A stretch of 64,000 nucleotides of DNA from WHSW01 sp963851045 (lineage in GTDB: Bacteria > Actinomycetota > Thermoleophilia > Solirubrobacterales > 70-9), in the NCBI GenBank assembly GCA_963851045.1, contig CAWKNC010000002.1, forward strand, positions 1,178,001 to 1,242,000. Reading direction: 5' to 3'. Positions 8,481 through 17,267 of this stretch are shown here, piece after piece. The notes under the pieces are model-generated. The model saw only the letters and a program-made list of their open reading frames with translations. It was not told the origin of the DNA and made no database searches. The translations under genes were made by a program, and so were the position numbers. How positions within the stretch are numbered: position 1 is the first letter of the stretch; every line of letters begins with the position of its first letter.

Positions 8481-9266
8481 CTATTGACCTCCGACCCCCC
8501 GAATGGCGGGTAGGTCGAGCGTCGTCGACTCGCCCGGGCGCAATGCGCGGAGCTCCGCGTCCGGGGCGAGGCTGGCCAAGTTCTCCGCGAACTCACGCAA
8601 CGGGCGTTCGAACAGCTCCTCTCGGCGCTTGCCGAGCCCGATCTGAAGCAGGGTCCCCCAGTGGATCGGGATCACGACGCGCGCTCGCAACGCAGCTGCG
8701 GCCTCCGCTGCCGTGCGCGGACTGAGATGGAAGCGCTCGTGCAGGCTCGAGTTCCATCCCCAGATCGGCAGGAGCGCAACGTCGACATCCGGAGCGACCT
8801 CACCGACCTCATCAAATGGGGCCGTGTCTCCAGCGAAGTAGACGCTGAGTCCACCGGCCTCGACCAGGTAGCCGATCGATCGGATCCGCCGGCCTACCGG
8901 CCAACGTCGCCCGTCGTGGTGGGCTGTAACAGCGTTGATCTGCGCCCCAGCGATCGCGAGACGGTCGCCCGTGGCCAGCTCGGTTCGCTCGTCAAAGCCT
9001 CGGCGAGACATGATCCGCCCGCTTCCCGCCGGCACGACCAGCCGCCCGGGCGCAATCCGACGCACCGACGGCGGATCGAAATGATCGGGGTGGGTGTGCG
9101 AGATCAGCACGGCATCGATGTCGTGCGCGACCTCGTCGCTCGGGGTGGGCGCGTGGCGACGGATGTGCAGAACCCGATCGCGCAGAAGGGGGTCGGTCAG
9201 CAACCGAAGCCCGCCAACTTCGATCAACACGGTCGAATGGCCCACGAAGGTGATGCGGCTGCTCAC
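8481..9266 (-). CDS. Metallo-beta-lactamase-fold hydrolase (UlaG-like)
   Basis: A 261-residue MBL-fold protein with the zinc motif HTHPDH at residues 57-62, a further metal Asp in YFAGDTAPFD, and a PIHWGT segment near the C terminus. The opening FVGHSTVLIEVGGLRLLTDP is the N-terminal strand pattern of the UlaG/lactonase-like branch. The start is GTG 9266, 13 nt after the stop of the phosphoribosyltransferase-like gene, so the two are probably co-transcribed. The substrate is unknown; phosphodiester or lactone hydrolysis are family options. Confidence 0.85.
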   Translation of the reverse strand: MSSRITFVGHSTVLIEVGGLRLLTDPLLRDRVLHIRRHAPTPSDEVAHDIDAVLISHTHPDHFDPPSVRRIAPGRLVVPAGSGRIMSRRGFDERTELATGDRLAIAGAQINAVTAHHDGRRWPVGRRIRSIGYLVEAGGLSVYFAGDTAPFDEVGEVAPDVDVALLPIWGWNSSLHERFHLSPRTAAEAAAALRARVVIPIHWGTLLQIGLGKRREELFERPLREFAENLASLAPDAELRALRPGESTTLDLPAIRGVGGQ

Positions 9267-9279
9267 CTCTGCGATCTTC

Positions 9280-10386
9280 TCAGCGCACGCGCTCGAGCCG
9301 CTCGCTCGGCTGCTCGACTCGCCCGGCCTTCGCGCACGGCCGGCCGTCTAGGCGGACGACGTCTGCTGTGAAGTCGTTGGCGCCGCGCAAGAGCGCGGAG
9401 CCAACGCCGTAGGCGTCAACTGGCGCCGCGGCTTGCTCGAAGGCCGCGATGCGATCAGTGTCGAAGCCGCCGGAGACCACAATCCGGACCCGCTCATGGC
9501 CCGCGCGATCGAGTTCTGAGCGAACGTGGCGGGCGAGCGCGATCGAGACGCCGGGCGCCGCGTCCGCCTGAACACTCTGCAGGCCGGTGTCGATGATCGA
9601 CCCCGACGTGTCGAGCCTCACTCCCCAAAGATCGGGACCTAGGGCATTCGCGACCTCGACCGCCGTTCGCGCCGAGTCGTTTGCGAAGTCCACTAGGACC
9701 GTCACGTTCATGGCGGCCGCGAAGCGCTTCGCAAAGGCCGTGGCCGCGGCAACGGTGTCGCCGCCGAAGGCCGCGATCAGCGAGTGCGGAACGGTGCCGA
9801 CTCCGCGTCCACCCCACCACGAGGCCTGAGCATCCGTGGACACCCCGATCGCCCCCGCCACGTGGGCCGACCAGCCGTCGCCGGTCTGAACGAGCCAGTG
9901 ATCGTGGCGCGCGGGAAAGAAGATGATCGGCTTCCCGGCGGCCACCGCGACCACGTCGCGCACGTTTCGCATCACCAGGGATCGACGCGCCATGCAGCCG
10001 AGGTAGACCGTCTCGAGGTGGGCGAAGAGCGAGTAGTCCCCAGCGATCGTCATCACCGGCTCCCAGGGCTTGATCGAGTCACCCTCATAGAGCGCTCGTA
10101 CCTCGAGCTGGTCCCAGCCCGCCCTCCACTCGCCGTCGTCGGCCTCGCAGCCCGCTCCGAGCTTGAGCACAGCGATCGCCTCATCGATGCCGCCGAGGAT
10201 CGAATCCTCGCGCTGAAAGACCTGCATCAGCACACGCGGGTGGCGATGCTCGGCTTCCAACAGCTCCTTTGTCAGGTTGAAGTAGGCATCGGTGTAGTAC
10301 CCCGAGCGCAGACGACCAACGGGCAGGTTGAAGACCGCCGGCTGCAGGCGCGCCGGCGGCTGGGGCCGTCTTTGGGCGGCGTTCAG
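9280..10386 (-). CDS. Nicotinate phosphoribosyltransferase-family protein; start uncertain
   Basis: The conserved part begins at VGRLRSGYYTDAYFN and runs about 350 residues through VFQREDSILGGIDEA, VRLDTSGS and a VSGGFDTDRI phosphate-binding loop, which fits the type II phosphoribosyltransferase fold of NAPRTase and relatives. Such enzymes make nicotinate mononucleotide for NAD salvage. No ATG, GTG or TTG lies near the conserved start. I give CTG 10386 as a nominal boundary. A good ATG with a ribosome-binding site at 10520 opens a proline-rich frame that stops at 10383, one frame away, so a lost or inserted base is a real possibility. The open frame further upstream is antisense to the GNAT gene. 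Confidence 0.75.
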   Translation of the reverse strand: MNAAQRRPQPPARLQPAVFNLPVGRLRSGYYTDAYFNLTKELLEAEHRHPRVLMQVFQREDSILGGIDEAIAVLKLGAGCEADDGEWRAGWDQLEVRALYEGDSIKPWEPVMTIAGDYSLFAHLETVYLGCMARRSLVMRNVRDVVAVAAGKPIIFFPARHDHWLVQTGDGWSAHVAGAIGVSTDAQASWWGGRGVGTVPHSLIAAFGGDTVAAATAFAKRFAAAMNVTVLVDFANDSARTAVEVANALGPDLWGVRLDTSGSIIDTGLQSVQADAAPGVSIALARHVRSELDRAGHERVRIVVSGGFDTDRIAAFEQAAAPVDAYGVGSALLRGANDFTADVVRLDGRPCAKAGRVEQPSERLERVR

Positions 10387-10520
10387 ATCTGCGGCGGCGG
10401 CTCGGCCGGAGGTACCTCCGGGTTCGGCGGGCTCACCGGCGGTGCGGGGTCGGGGTGCGGCGGGCCGGGCGGCCCTGGGTCCGGCGTCGGTGTGGGCGGG
10501 GTCTCCTGCGCTAAAGACAT
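10383..10520 (-). CDS. Small proline-rich ORF (45 aa), possible leader of the downstream enzyme
   Basis: ATG 10520 is preceded by GGAAGGGACACCCC, a convincing ribosome-binding site. The 45-residue product starts MSLAQETPPTPTPDPG and is about half proline. It ends at 10383, exactly where the phosphoribosyltransferase-like reading begins in another frame. It could be the true N terminus of that enzyme separated by a one-base indel, a coupled leader peptide, or chance. No domain is recognisable. Confidence 0.4.
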   Translation of the reverse strand: MSLAQETPPTPTPDPGPPGPPHPDPAPPVSPPNPEVPPAEPPPQI

Positions 10521-10587
10521 GGGGTGTCCCTTCCTTTCGGCTACCCCATCGGCCTACCCGCTCCGCCGCGGGCCTACGCTTGCGACG

Positions 10588-11073
10588 ATGGATCTGCGCC
10601 CGTACGTGGATGACGACATCTGGCTCACCGAGGAGCTCGAGACCGACCCCGAGGTGATGAGCGAGCTCGGCGGACCGCAGCCTCCCGACTCGATCCCGAG
10701 GACCCACGCCCGCCGGTTGCAAGCCGTCGAGGACGGCAATTGGTGGCTGGTGATCGAGCCGGAGCCGGGCATCGCGGCCGGGACGATAGGCGTCTGGCCC
10801 ACGACTCAGGACGGGGTCGAGATGTTCGAGGTCGGCTGGCTGGTCCTTCCCCGATTTCAGCGTCGCGGCCTTGCCAGCGCTGCACTGGCGGCGCTGATCG
10901 AGCGCTGTCGCGCCTCGAAGCGCATCGATGCGATCCACGCGTTTCCGGGAGCGACCAACGCCCCCTCGAACGCTCTCTGTCGTAGAGCCGGCTTCACCTG
11001 GATCGAGGAGCGCGAGGTGCTCTACGGCGACCGCCCCCTGGCCGTGAACCACTGGGAACTGAGCACCTCCTAG
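10588..11073 (+). CDS. GNAT-family N-acetyltransferase
   Basis: A 161-residue protein from ATG 10588 with the GNAT acetyl-CoA loop QRRGLASAALAALIE near residues 92-106 and the late GATNAPSNALCRRAGF motif, as in RimJ/RimL-like acetyltransferases. It is divergent from the proline-rich ORF across a 67-nt shared promoter gap. Its TAG stop lies inside a palindromic CCTAGG that also gives the stop of the convergent oxidoreductase gene. The substrate is unknown. Confidence 0.88.
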   Translation: MDLRPYVDDDIWLTEELETDPEVMSELGGPQPPDSIPRTHARRLQAVEDGNWWLVIEPEPGIAAGTIGVWPTTQDGVEMFEVGWLVLPRFQRRGLASAALAALIERCRASKRIDAIHAFPGATNAPSNALCRRAGFTWIEEREVLYGDRPLAVNHWELSTS

Positions 11074-12489
11074 GCGGACTCGAGGTGGCGCAGCGCGGAG
11101 TTGGCGGCGTTGTAGCCGTTCATTCCATGGGCGCCGGCCCCCGGCGGCGTTGCCGCGGAGCAGATGTAGACGCCAGGAATCCCCGTCGCGTAAGGGTCGA
11201 GGGCAACCCGCGGCCGAAAGAGGATCTGGCGGACCGTGTTGGCGCCGGTGATGATGTCGCCGCCTATGTAGTTGGGGTTGTAGGCCTCGAGCTCCGCGGT
11301 TGAGCGGATGAAGCTGCCGACAATCCGCTCGCGCACCCCTGGGGCAAAGCGCTCGATCTGATCGATGACCGCGTCGGTGGCATCACCGGGGTAGCCGCTT
11401 GGCACGTGCGCGTAGGCCCAGATCGGATGAACGTCGTCGCGGGCGCGACTCGGGTCGGCGACGGATTGCTGGCAGACCAGGACGAACGGCCGCTCGGGCA
11501 TGCGCCCGCGGTTGATATCGCGCTCGGCTGCGGCGATCTCCTCGAAGGATCCCACCGCGTGGACCGTGCCCGCGCGACGGGCGGCTAGCGCCGTCCACGG
11601 CACGCCGCCCTCGATGGCGAGGTCCACCTTGAAGGCGCCCGGACCGTGGCGGTAACGGCCGTACGCGCGCCGCACCCGCGCTGGCAGTCGATCCCCGGCA
11701 ACCCCGATGACCGCCTCGGGCGCGAGATCGAGCACAACGGCGTCGGCCTCCGGCAGCTCGTCGAGGGACCGCACGCGCCGGCCCGTCTCGATCCTTCCAC
11801 CGTTCTCGCGGATCACGGCGGCGAGCGCCGCGGAGATCGCCCCGGAACCGCCGCGGGCGACCGGCCAGCCAAATCGATGGCACGCGCAGATCAAAGCCAT
11901 CCCCACCGATGAGCTCATCAGCGTCGACAACGGGACGAAATGCGTGGGCGGCGACACCGCCGAACAGCGCCCGGGCCTCGTCGCCGTCGAAGCGCCTGGC
12001 CAGCAACGTCGCCGGCATCGCCGCGTGCAGGCCGAAGCGGGCTAGGCCCAGTGGATGGCGTGGCATGTGAAGTATCGGCTGATAGATGTCCTCGCCCAGC
12101 GCGTCAAAGCTCGCCGACGACGCGCCAAAGATCCGCCGCCAGCGGGCGCCGTCGCGATCCAGCCCCGCGGCGGTCGCTTCGATCGAGCGCAGCATCACAG
12201 GCGCGTCGCCTGAATCGAGCGGGTGCGCGAGGTCCACCTCCGGCCAACACCACTCCAAGCCGTGGCGTGCGAGATCCAGTTCGAGCAGGGCTGGCGCACC
12301 GACCGCCATCGCGTGCACCGCCGAACAGTCGTCGTGGACAAGGCCTGGCAGCGTCAGCTCGCTCGAGCGGGCCCCGCCACCGATCTCCTCAGCAGCTTCG
12401 ATGACGGTGACGCTGACGCCGCGCGAAGCGAGCGTTGCCGCGCAGGAGAGCCCGTTTGGCCCGGCACCGACGACTACGGCCGAGGTCAC
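11070..12489 (-). pseudogene. Phytoene-desaturase-like FAD oxidoreductase, frameshifted
   Basis: Two frames together give one full-length flavoprotein of about 472 residues. From GTG 12489 the N half shows the FAD-binding VVVGAGPNGLSCAATL and runs to about 11938. The C half, one frame over, continues HFVPLSTLMSSSVG and ends with SAATPPGAGAHGMNGYNAA, the conserved C-terminal FAD motif of the phytoene dehydrogenase/NAD(P)-binding amino-oxidase group. Removing one base near 11937 restores a continuous chain. Either the gene is inactive or the base is a sequencing insertion. The GTG overlaps the upstream DUF3556 stop by 4 nt. Confidence 0.85.
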
Positions 12490-14228
12490 GTTGTCGCTAC
12501 GTCGGCCCGCCAGGTGACGTCGACCGGGAAGTCCCAGTTCTCGTCCAGCCAGGGCACACGCTCGACCATGTCGGCGACGTTGACCCAGCCCTCCTCGATC
12601 AGGCCGGTCGCGGCGTCGTAAATCCGGTAGTGCTGGCGCTGGATGTGGGCCGGCTGGGATTCGAGCGTGACGACCCGCAACTCGCCGGGCGCGAAGTCGC
12701 ACCGCTGTTGTACGGCCTCGAGCAGCTGCGGACCGTGAAGGTGACCATCGCCGAAGTTCCAGCCGTTGACCACACCGGAGATCAGCTCTCCCTCGCGAAC
12801 GTTGTAGGCCTCAACGTCATCGACGGCATGGGGCAGCAGTCCGTTCAGGGCGCGCCCGTGCGAGTGCATGGCCCGGAACGCGAGGCCCTTGTTGAGCATG
12901 TACTCGGCCGTCTCGCGGTCATAGATCTGCGTCAGCTGTTCAACCACGATCGCTGCGGGCTTCTCGATGCGCTCGTCGAGGCGCGCCTCGGCATTCGTTT
13001 CCTTTTTGAAGAGCCACTGAGTCGTCGCCCAGTTGCCGGCGTAGTAACGCATCGCAGGCAGAAACGAGACCTTGTCGGGGCGGAAGTTGCCGAGCACCGG
13101 CAGACCAACACAGATCGCGAGCAGGATCGCGAGCAGCAGCGGATCGTCGAGCGTGGACAGCCCCACATCCCCGTAGTGCCCGAACAGAAAGAGGATCCCG
13201 AAGATCATGAAGAGGTTCCACTCGAGCGGTACCGCAAGCGGGATCGTCGAGGTGATGTGCACGTGAAACAGCACCATTCCGACGACGGCGATCGTCCCGA
13301 TCACGCCACCACTGGTGATGAAGAGCAGGATCGGCAGCGTGAACTCGACCGCGGTCGCAAGGTGAGCCGCCATCGCGGCGCGCCAGCCCGGCCGCAGATC
13401 GTCGGGATAGCGCGCGTACAGAAGCGCCTTCATCTTCCGCGACCGATTCCAGGGCGTGTTGCTGATCATCACGCTGACCACGAACGGGAAATGACGGTTG
13501 AGCTTCGAGGCCGCCGCCCCGAGCCAAATGGTCAAGAAGACCAGCTGGGCGCCGACGATCAGGTTCTCGAGCGGAAACAAGAAGATGATCAAAAGCGGGC
13601 CGTAGACCTCCGGCCGGGTCGCCAGAAAGGCGACCCTGTCGCGTAGCCCGAGCAGCCCGACAAACGCAAGGAGGACGCCGACGGCCAGCGGATCGAGGCG
13701 GCCACCCAGGGTGCCCGCCGCCGGTTGCTCGCCTGCGAACAGCAGGTACAACGCCGACGCAAGGACCCCGGCGTAGAGGACGATGTCCGCGATAGCCCTC
13801 GTGTTGCCCGCGGTCCCCGGCACCGTCGCTGGCCATGGCGGCAGCCGCACGGTTCCCGGGCGCAGCCAGTAGAGGATGCCGCCGATCGGTGGGACGAAGC
13901 GGAAGGTCAGCGGCATCGACCCGCATCCGAGCCCGAGTGCCTCCCATAGAACGAGCCAGACGACGAGCTTCTGAAAGACGATCGGCGCGGTCCACCAGTC
14001 GCCGAAGTTGCCGAGTCCGCCAAGACCAGGGGTCGTCGCCGCGATTAAGAGGAAGCCGCCAACGGCGAAGATCACGAGCTTGACGACGTAGAGGAGATAC
14101 ACCGCCTCCGGAGTCCCGAAGCCGTTGATCGCCCAGTCCTGGGCCAGCGGCTTGATCCGCGACAGGTGCGGCTTCGCCTTCCACTCGGCGAGATCGAACG
14201 GGGGCGGCGTCGGAGTAAGAAATCCCAT
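12486..14228 (-). CDS. Multi-pass membrane protein, DUF3556-like
   Basis: A 580-residue protein, close to the narrow length range I recall for DUF3556 proteins. About eight to ten hydrophobic segments fall between residues 45 and 385, for example VVKLVIFAVGGFLLIAA and LLLAILLAICVGLPVLG. They are followed by a soluble C-terminal domain of about 180 residues rich in His and aromatics. The function of this family is not known to me. It is coupled to the oxidoreductase by a GTGA overlap, so a joint role in lipid or membrane oxidation is possible. The family assignment is from memory of its size and pattern. Confidence 0.7.
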   Translation of the reverse strand: MGFLTPTPPPFDLAEWKAKPHLSRIKPLAQDWAINGFGTPEAVYLLYVVKLVIFAVGGFLLIAATTPGLGGLGNFGDWWTAPIVFQKLVVWLVLWEALGLGCGSMPLTFRFVPPIGGILYWLRPGTVRLPPWPATVPGTAGNTRAIADIVLYAGVLASALYLLFAGEQPAAGTLGGRLDPLAVGVLLAFVGLLGLRDRVAFLATRPEVYGPLLIIFLFPLENLIVGAQLVFLTIWLGAAASKLNRHFPFVVSVMISNTPWNRSRKMKALLYARYPDDLRPGWRAAMAAHLATAVEFTLPILLFITSGGVIGTIAVVGMVLFHVHITSTIPLAVPLEWNLFMIFGILFLFGHYGDVGLSTLDDPLLLAILLAICVGLPVLGNFRPDKVSFLPAMRYYAGNWATTQWLFKKETNAEARLDERIEKPAAIVVEQLTQIYDRETAEYMLNKGLAFRAMHSHGRALNGLLPHAVDDVEAYNVREGELISGVVNGWNFGDGHLHGPQLLEAVQQRCDFAPGELRVVTLESQPAHIQRQHYRIYDAATGLIEEGWVNVADMVERVPWLDENWDFPVDVTWRADVATT

Positions 14229-14275
14229 CGGGCGCTTGCGCGCCAGCCTATGTCAGACCAGCCGGTTCGAGCTCC

Positions 14276-14710
14276 TCATTCGAGAATCCGCTTGAGACAG
14301 TCGAGATCCTGTCGGTTTGCCCGGCGGACGGCCGGCGCCATGATCGGCGCAAGGAGTCGCGGAAAGCCGGAGGGCTCGCCTCGATTTCTGAGACGCATCA
14401 CGGTGGCCTCCGCCCCAGCGTCCTGCCAGCTGTAGGTGGTCTCCATCGCGATCGGGCCGTCGGTGGTCGCCATTACAAAGCGCGTCTCGGGCACGAACTC
14501 CTTGACCTCGTACACATACGCGAGGCGCCTGCCGAGAAAGCGCGCTTCGAAAGCAAATCGTGACCCCACCCGGAGCGGCGGGGGTGTCCGCCACTCCGCC
14601 GCTTCGATTCGCGCGTACCACCTGGTCGCATTGCCTGGGTCACACGCAAATGCCGCGACCTCCGCCCGAGGACGGGCGATCGTGACCTCGGTCTGCACGT
14701 CGATTGCCAC
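14276..14710 (-). CDS. SRPBCC (polyketide cyclase/START-like) family protein
   Basis: A 144-residue single-domain protein with a helix-grip pattern: an N-terminal strand VQTEVTIARPRAEVAAF, a central YEVKEFVPETRF and a C-terminal helix LLAPIMAPAVRRANRQDLDCLKRIL. The family binds hydrophobic ligands, and many members are of unknown function. The start is GTG 14710 with no clear ribosome-binding site. It lies 47 nt upstream of the DUF3556 gene, in the same direction. Confidence 0.8.
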   Translation of the reverse strand: MAIDVQTEVTIARPRAEVAAFACDPGNATRWYARIEAAEWRTPPPLRVGSRFAFEARFLGRRLAYVYEVKEFVPETRFVMATTDGPIAMETTYSWQDAGAEATVMRLRNRGEPSGFPRLLAPIMAPAVRRANRQDLDCLKRILE

Positions 14711-14725
14711 GCGCAGATACTGGCA

Positions 14726-16896
14726 CTAGCGCAGGGGGCGCGACCTCGGTGCCTTGCCCAGGGGCCTGCCGCCGTAGATCACTTCGCCCTTGCGGTTTTG
14801 GTAGGTGAGCCACGCAACCGCACCCCCCTGGTCAACGCCGGGCTTGCTCCAGTCACAGACGCCGCCGGGGAAGGCCTGCTCGAGCTGCGTCCATTGCGAG
14901 TCTGTGAACGCCACCGGGTAGTCATTGCGGTCGAGCGGCTTCAGCTGGCACTTCATGATGTCCTCGCTCAGCGGCCCACCGGCGCCCTGTCGAGGCGTCC
15001 CGTATGAGGTGACGGTCTCATCGCAGACGCTCGCGGGGTCATCGCTTCCCGCGCCGTTGGTGCAGCGGTCGGTGACGTCATCGGGCTTGTCTCTCGATGA
15101 TCTTTCGTGCGAGCGGAACCTCGCGTTTGTCAGCCTCCACCGCGGCCAGCCAGCGGTCCATCGCGAAGACGGAATCGTCGGCGAAGGACGGGTCGCCGAC
15201 CAGCGGGACCGAACCGCGCCACAGCACCTGGTTGGCCGCGGTGCCGAACTCGCGCTCGAGGCGAGCCCTCATCGCGTACGTGCGGTAGACGTCATGAAAC
15301 GCGCCCGGATCTGGGCCGCGCAGGTCGATGATCGCGACCTGGTCGAGGTTGTTGGCCGAGTTGATCGCGCCGGTGCGATAGAGCCGCTTGAGCGCGATCG
15401 GGTCGGCCGGCGTGCGCTCCTGGGTGATGTTCAGATCGAGGTCGCCACCGCCGATATGGGCGTTGAAGTCGACGAACTGCGCCGGTGAGATCAGGCCCTG
15501 GTGCAGGCCCTTGAGCCCGTACTGGACTCCGACGTTGTCGAACCCGCGCCTTGCCCAAGCCGCGCTCGTCGACCCCAAACGCGTTGACCATGTAGTCCTG
15601 CAGGGTGCAGCGGACGCCGTCGGGGTTGGTCTGCGCGTCATACACCTGCTCGTCGGGAACGCCGGGACATGGGCGCGACGGATCGCCGGAGTTCGGGATC
15701 GCCGTCGTGAAGCTGATCGGATTGGCGGGGTTGGGGTGGTCGAAGAACGAAGCCGTCGCCACCGGGTCGTAGGCGACGCCAGGACCCCATCGCTCCGGAC
15801 TCTCAAGGAACTGAAGGCCGAAGAAGTACTCCTCGTATTGCATCGCCGACGACCAGGCGTCGGTGAAAGAGCACTGCGGCGTGATCCCCTGGTAGACGCC
15901 CGGATAGGCGTTGGCGACCTGTTGTTGGGCAAGCGAACCACCCGAGCAGCCACTGCCGATCGTCCACCTGACCTTGCCGTAGCGGTCGATCACGTGTTCC
16001 TTGGTCATCACGATCGACTCAGCCTGCGTCAGCAGATTGCAGTTGTGGCCGGCGTGATCGAGCGCGTTCGCCATCACCGCGAAGCCCCCGCCGAGGACCT
16101 CCGGAACGAGCACGCTGGGCGCCTCGCCGGTCTTGTACTCGGTGTCGCAGCTGAATCCGTGGGTGATCACGAGGCGGTGGTTGAACTGCGGCTGGGGTTT
16201 CGTCGCCTTCCACGGCTTCTCCGGGTCGTAAAGCGCAGCAATCGCGTACTGATCGCGGTCGATGTAGCCCTGCTCGAGCCGAACGATGAACGGAACCGTC
16301 ACGCCCTCGGTCGTGGTCGTCTCGGCGACGTCGTCGGGCGGGCTCTCCGGGTCGTAGGGCTGAAATGGGCCCCCACCGTCGTTGCCGCTCACCCCCGGCA
16401 GAGGCGCTCCGTCGGTCGGAGCTCCCTCAGGCAGATAGAGAAACTCGAATGTCGGCTTCTCGTTGCATTGCTCGTCCACCGCCGTGTCCTGACAATCCCA
16501 TGGCTGGATCTGCGGCCCGGCGAAGATCGGCCCGCCGATCGGGTGGTTGGTGAGCTTCAGCCTCGCCGCGCCGCCATCGCGGATGCGGGCGATCAGCCGC
16601 ACGCGCCCCTCTGGCATTCGCTTGATCAGGCCCCGATAACGGTGCTTGCCCGCGCGCCTCAGCGCTCTCGTCACGTTGCGATCGCCGGCGGCAAGGCGCA
16701 ACTCGGAGCGCCGGGTTCCCACCGGCACCCTCACCTGCACGAGCGCGTCCCCGCCCGAGACCAGGTCAGCGCGGTTCGAAAGGACCTTGATCTTCGGTGC
16801 GGCGCTCGCCGCGTCGGCGCTCGCAGGCACGACGGCAGCGCACGCCCCGGCGCACGCCAGCAAGGCGACCAGCCAAACGCCCCGAATCTCGCTCAT
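14726..16896 (-). pseudogene. Secreted DUF6351-family protein with two frameshifts
   Basis: Three successive frames form one protein of roughly 720 residues. The first frame starts near ATG 16896 (ATG 16905 is also possible) with a signal peptide (WLVALLACAGACAAVVPASADA). It includes an alpha/beta-hydrolase-like GSGCSGGSLAQQ nucleophile elbow and runs to about 15546. The second frame begins FDNVGVQYGLKGL and stops at 15078. The third frame, from about 15091, continues DKPDDVTDRCTNGAG and ends at 14726. Removing one base at about 15546 and one at about 15092 restores a continuous reading. The family resembles secreted esterase/tannase-like enzymes of unknown substrate. Confidence 0.82.
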
Positions 16897-17000
16897 AACC
16901 CTCATCCCTAGCCGACAACCGCCGAGCCGAAGGTCTACCACGCCACCCCCACCACCAACCCCAATCCCCGCCCCCACCGACCACGCGCCACCCGCGACCT

Positions 17001-17054
17001 ACGCCGAACGTCGCGGAGTTAGTCCTAGAGGCGGCCTTCAGCGACGTTCGGCGT
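17001..17054. repeat. Dispersed inverted-repeat element, copy 1
   Basis: Arms CGCCGAACGTCGC (17002-17014) and GCGACGTTCGGCG (17041-17053) are perfect 13-bp inverted repeats, extended by one A/T pair, around a 26-nt loop. The same arms and nearly the same loop (three differences) recur at 52322-52374 in the same orientation. It lies in the 238-nt gap between the tRNA and the DUF6351 gene. The gap also has a C-rich tract at about 16918-16975 and nothing else I recognise. It could be an RNA hairpin, REP-like element or mobile palindrome. Confidence 0.85.
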
Positions 17055-17134
17055 CGAGTCCCCCGCCGCCGGGGGAATGCGTCGCCGTTCGGCCAGCGAC
17101 CCGAAGACTCGCTTGGCAAGCGCGGTCCATGAAG

Positions 17135-17207
17135 TGGGCCGGGGTGGGCTCGAACCACCGCCTTACGGATTATGAGTCCGCTGCTCTACCAACTGAGCTA
17201 CCGGCCC
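17135..17207 (-). tRNA. tRNA with CAU anticodon (elongator Met, or Ile2)
   Basis: A 73-nt cloverleaf: acceptor GGGCCGG pairing with CCGGCCC, D-arm GCTC/GAGC, anticodon stem GCGGA/TCCGT around loop CTCATAA, T-arm with GTTCGAG, and discriminator A. CCA is not encoded. A CAU anticodon in this context fits elongator tRNA-Met, or tRNA-Ile2 whose C34 is modified to lysidine. Initiator tRNA is unlikely because the acceptor starts with a paired G-C. Confidence 0.93.
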
Positions 17208-17267
17208 GAGGGTCGGAGTATGGCTTCGCCGGTAAGCGGTGCGCCCCTGCCGGTGCGACGACGGCCG

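Noticed and set aside
10521..11052. The upstream part of the long minus-strand frame before the phosphoribosyltransferase-like gene
   Set aside because: It is antisense to the GNAT gene, has no conserved motif and is not a plausible N-terminal fusion.
12435..13646. A long plus-strand frame opposite the DUF3556 gene
   Set aside because: It is charged, low-complexity and antisense to a membrane protein with clear hydrophobic periodicity.
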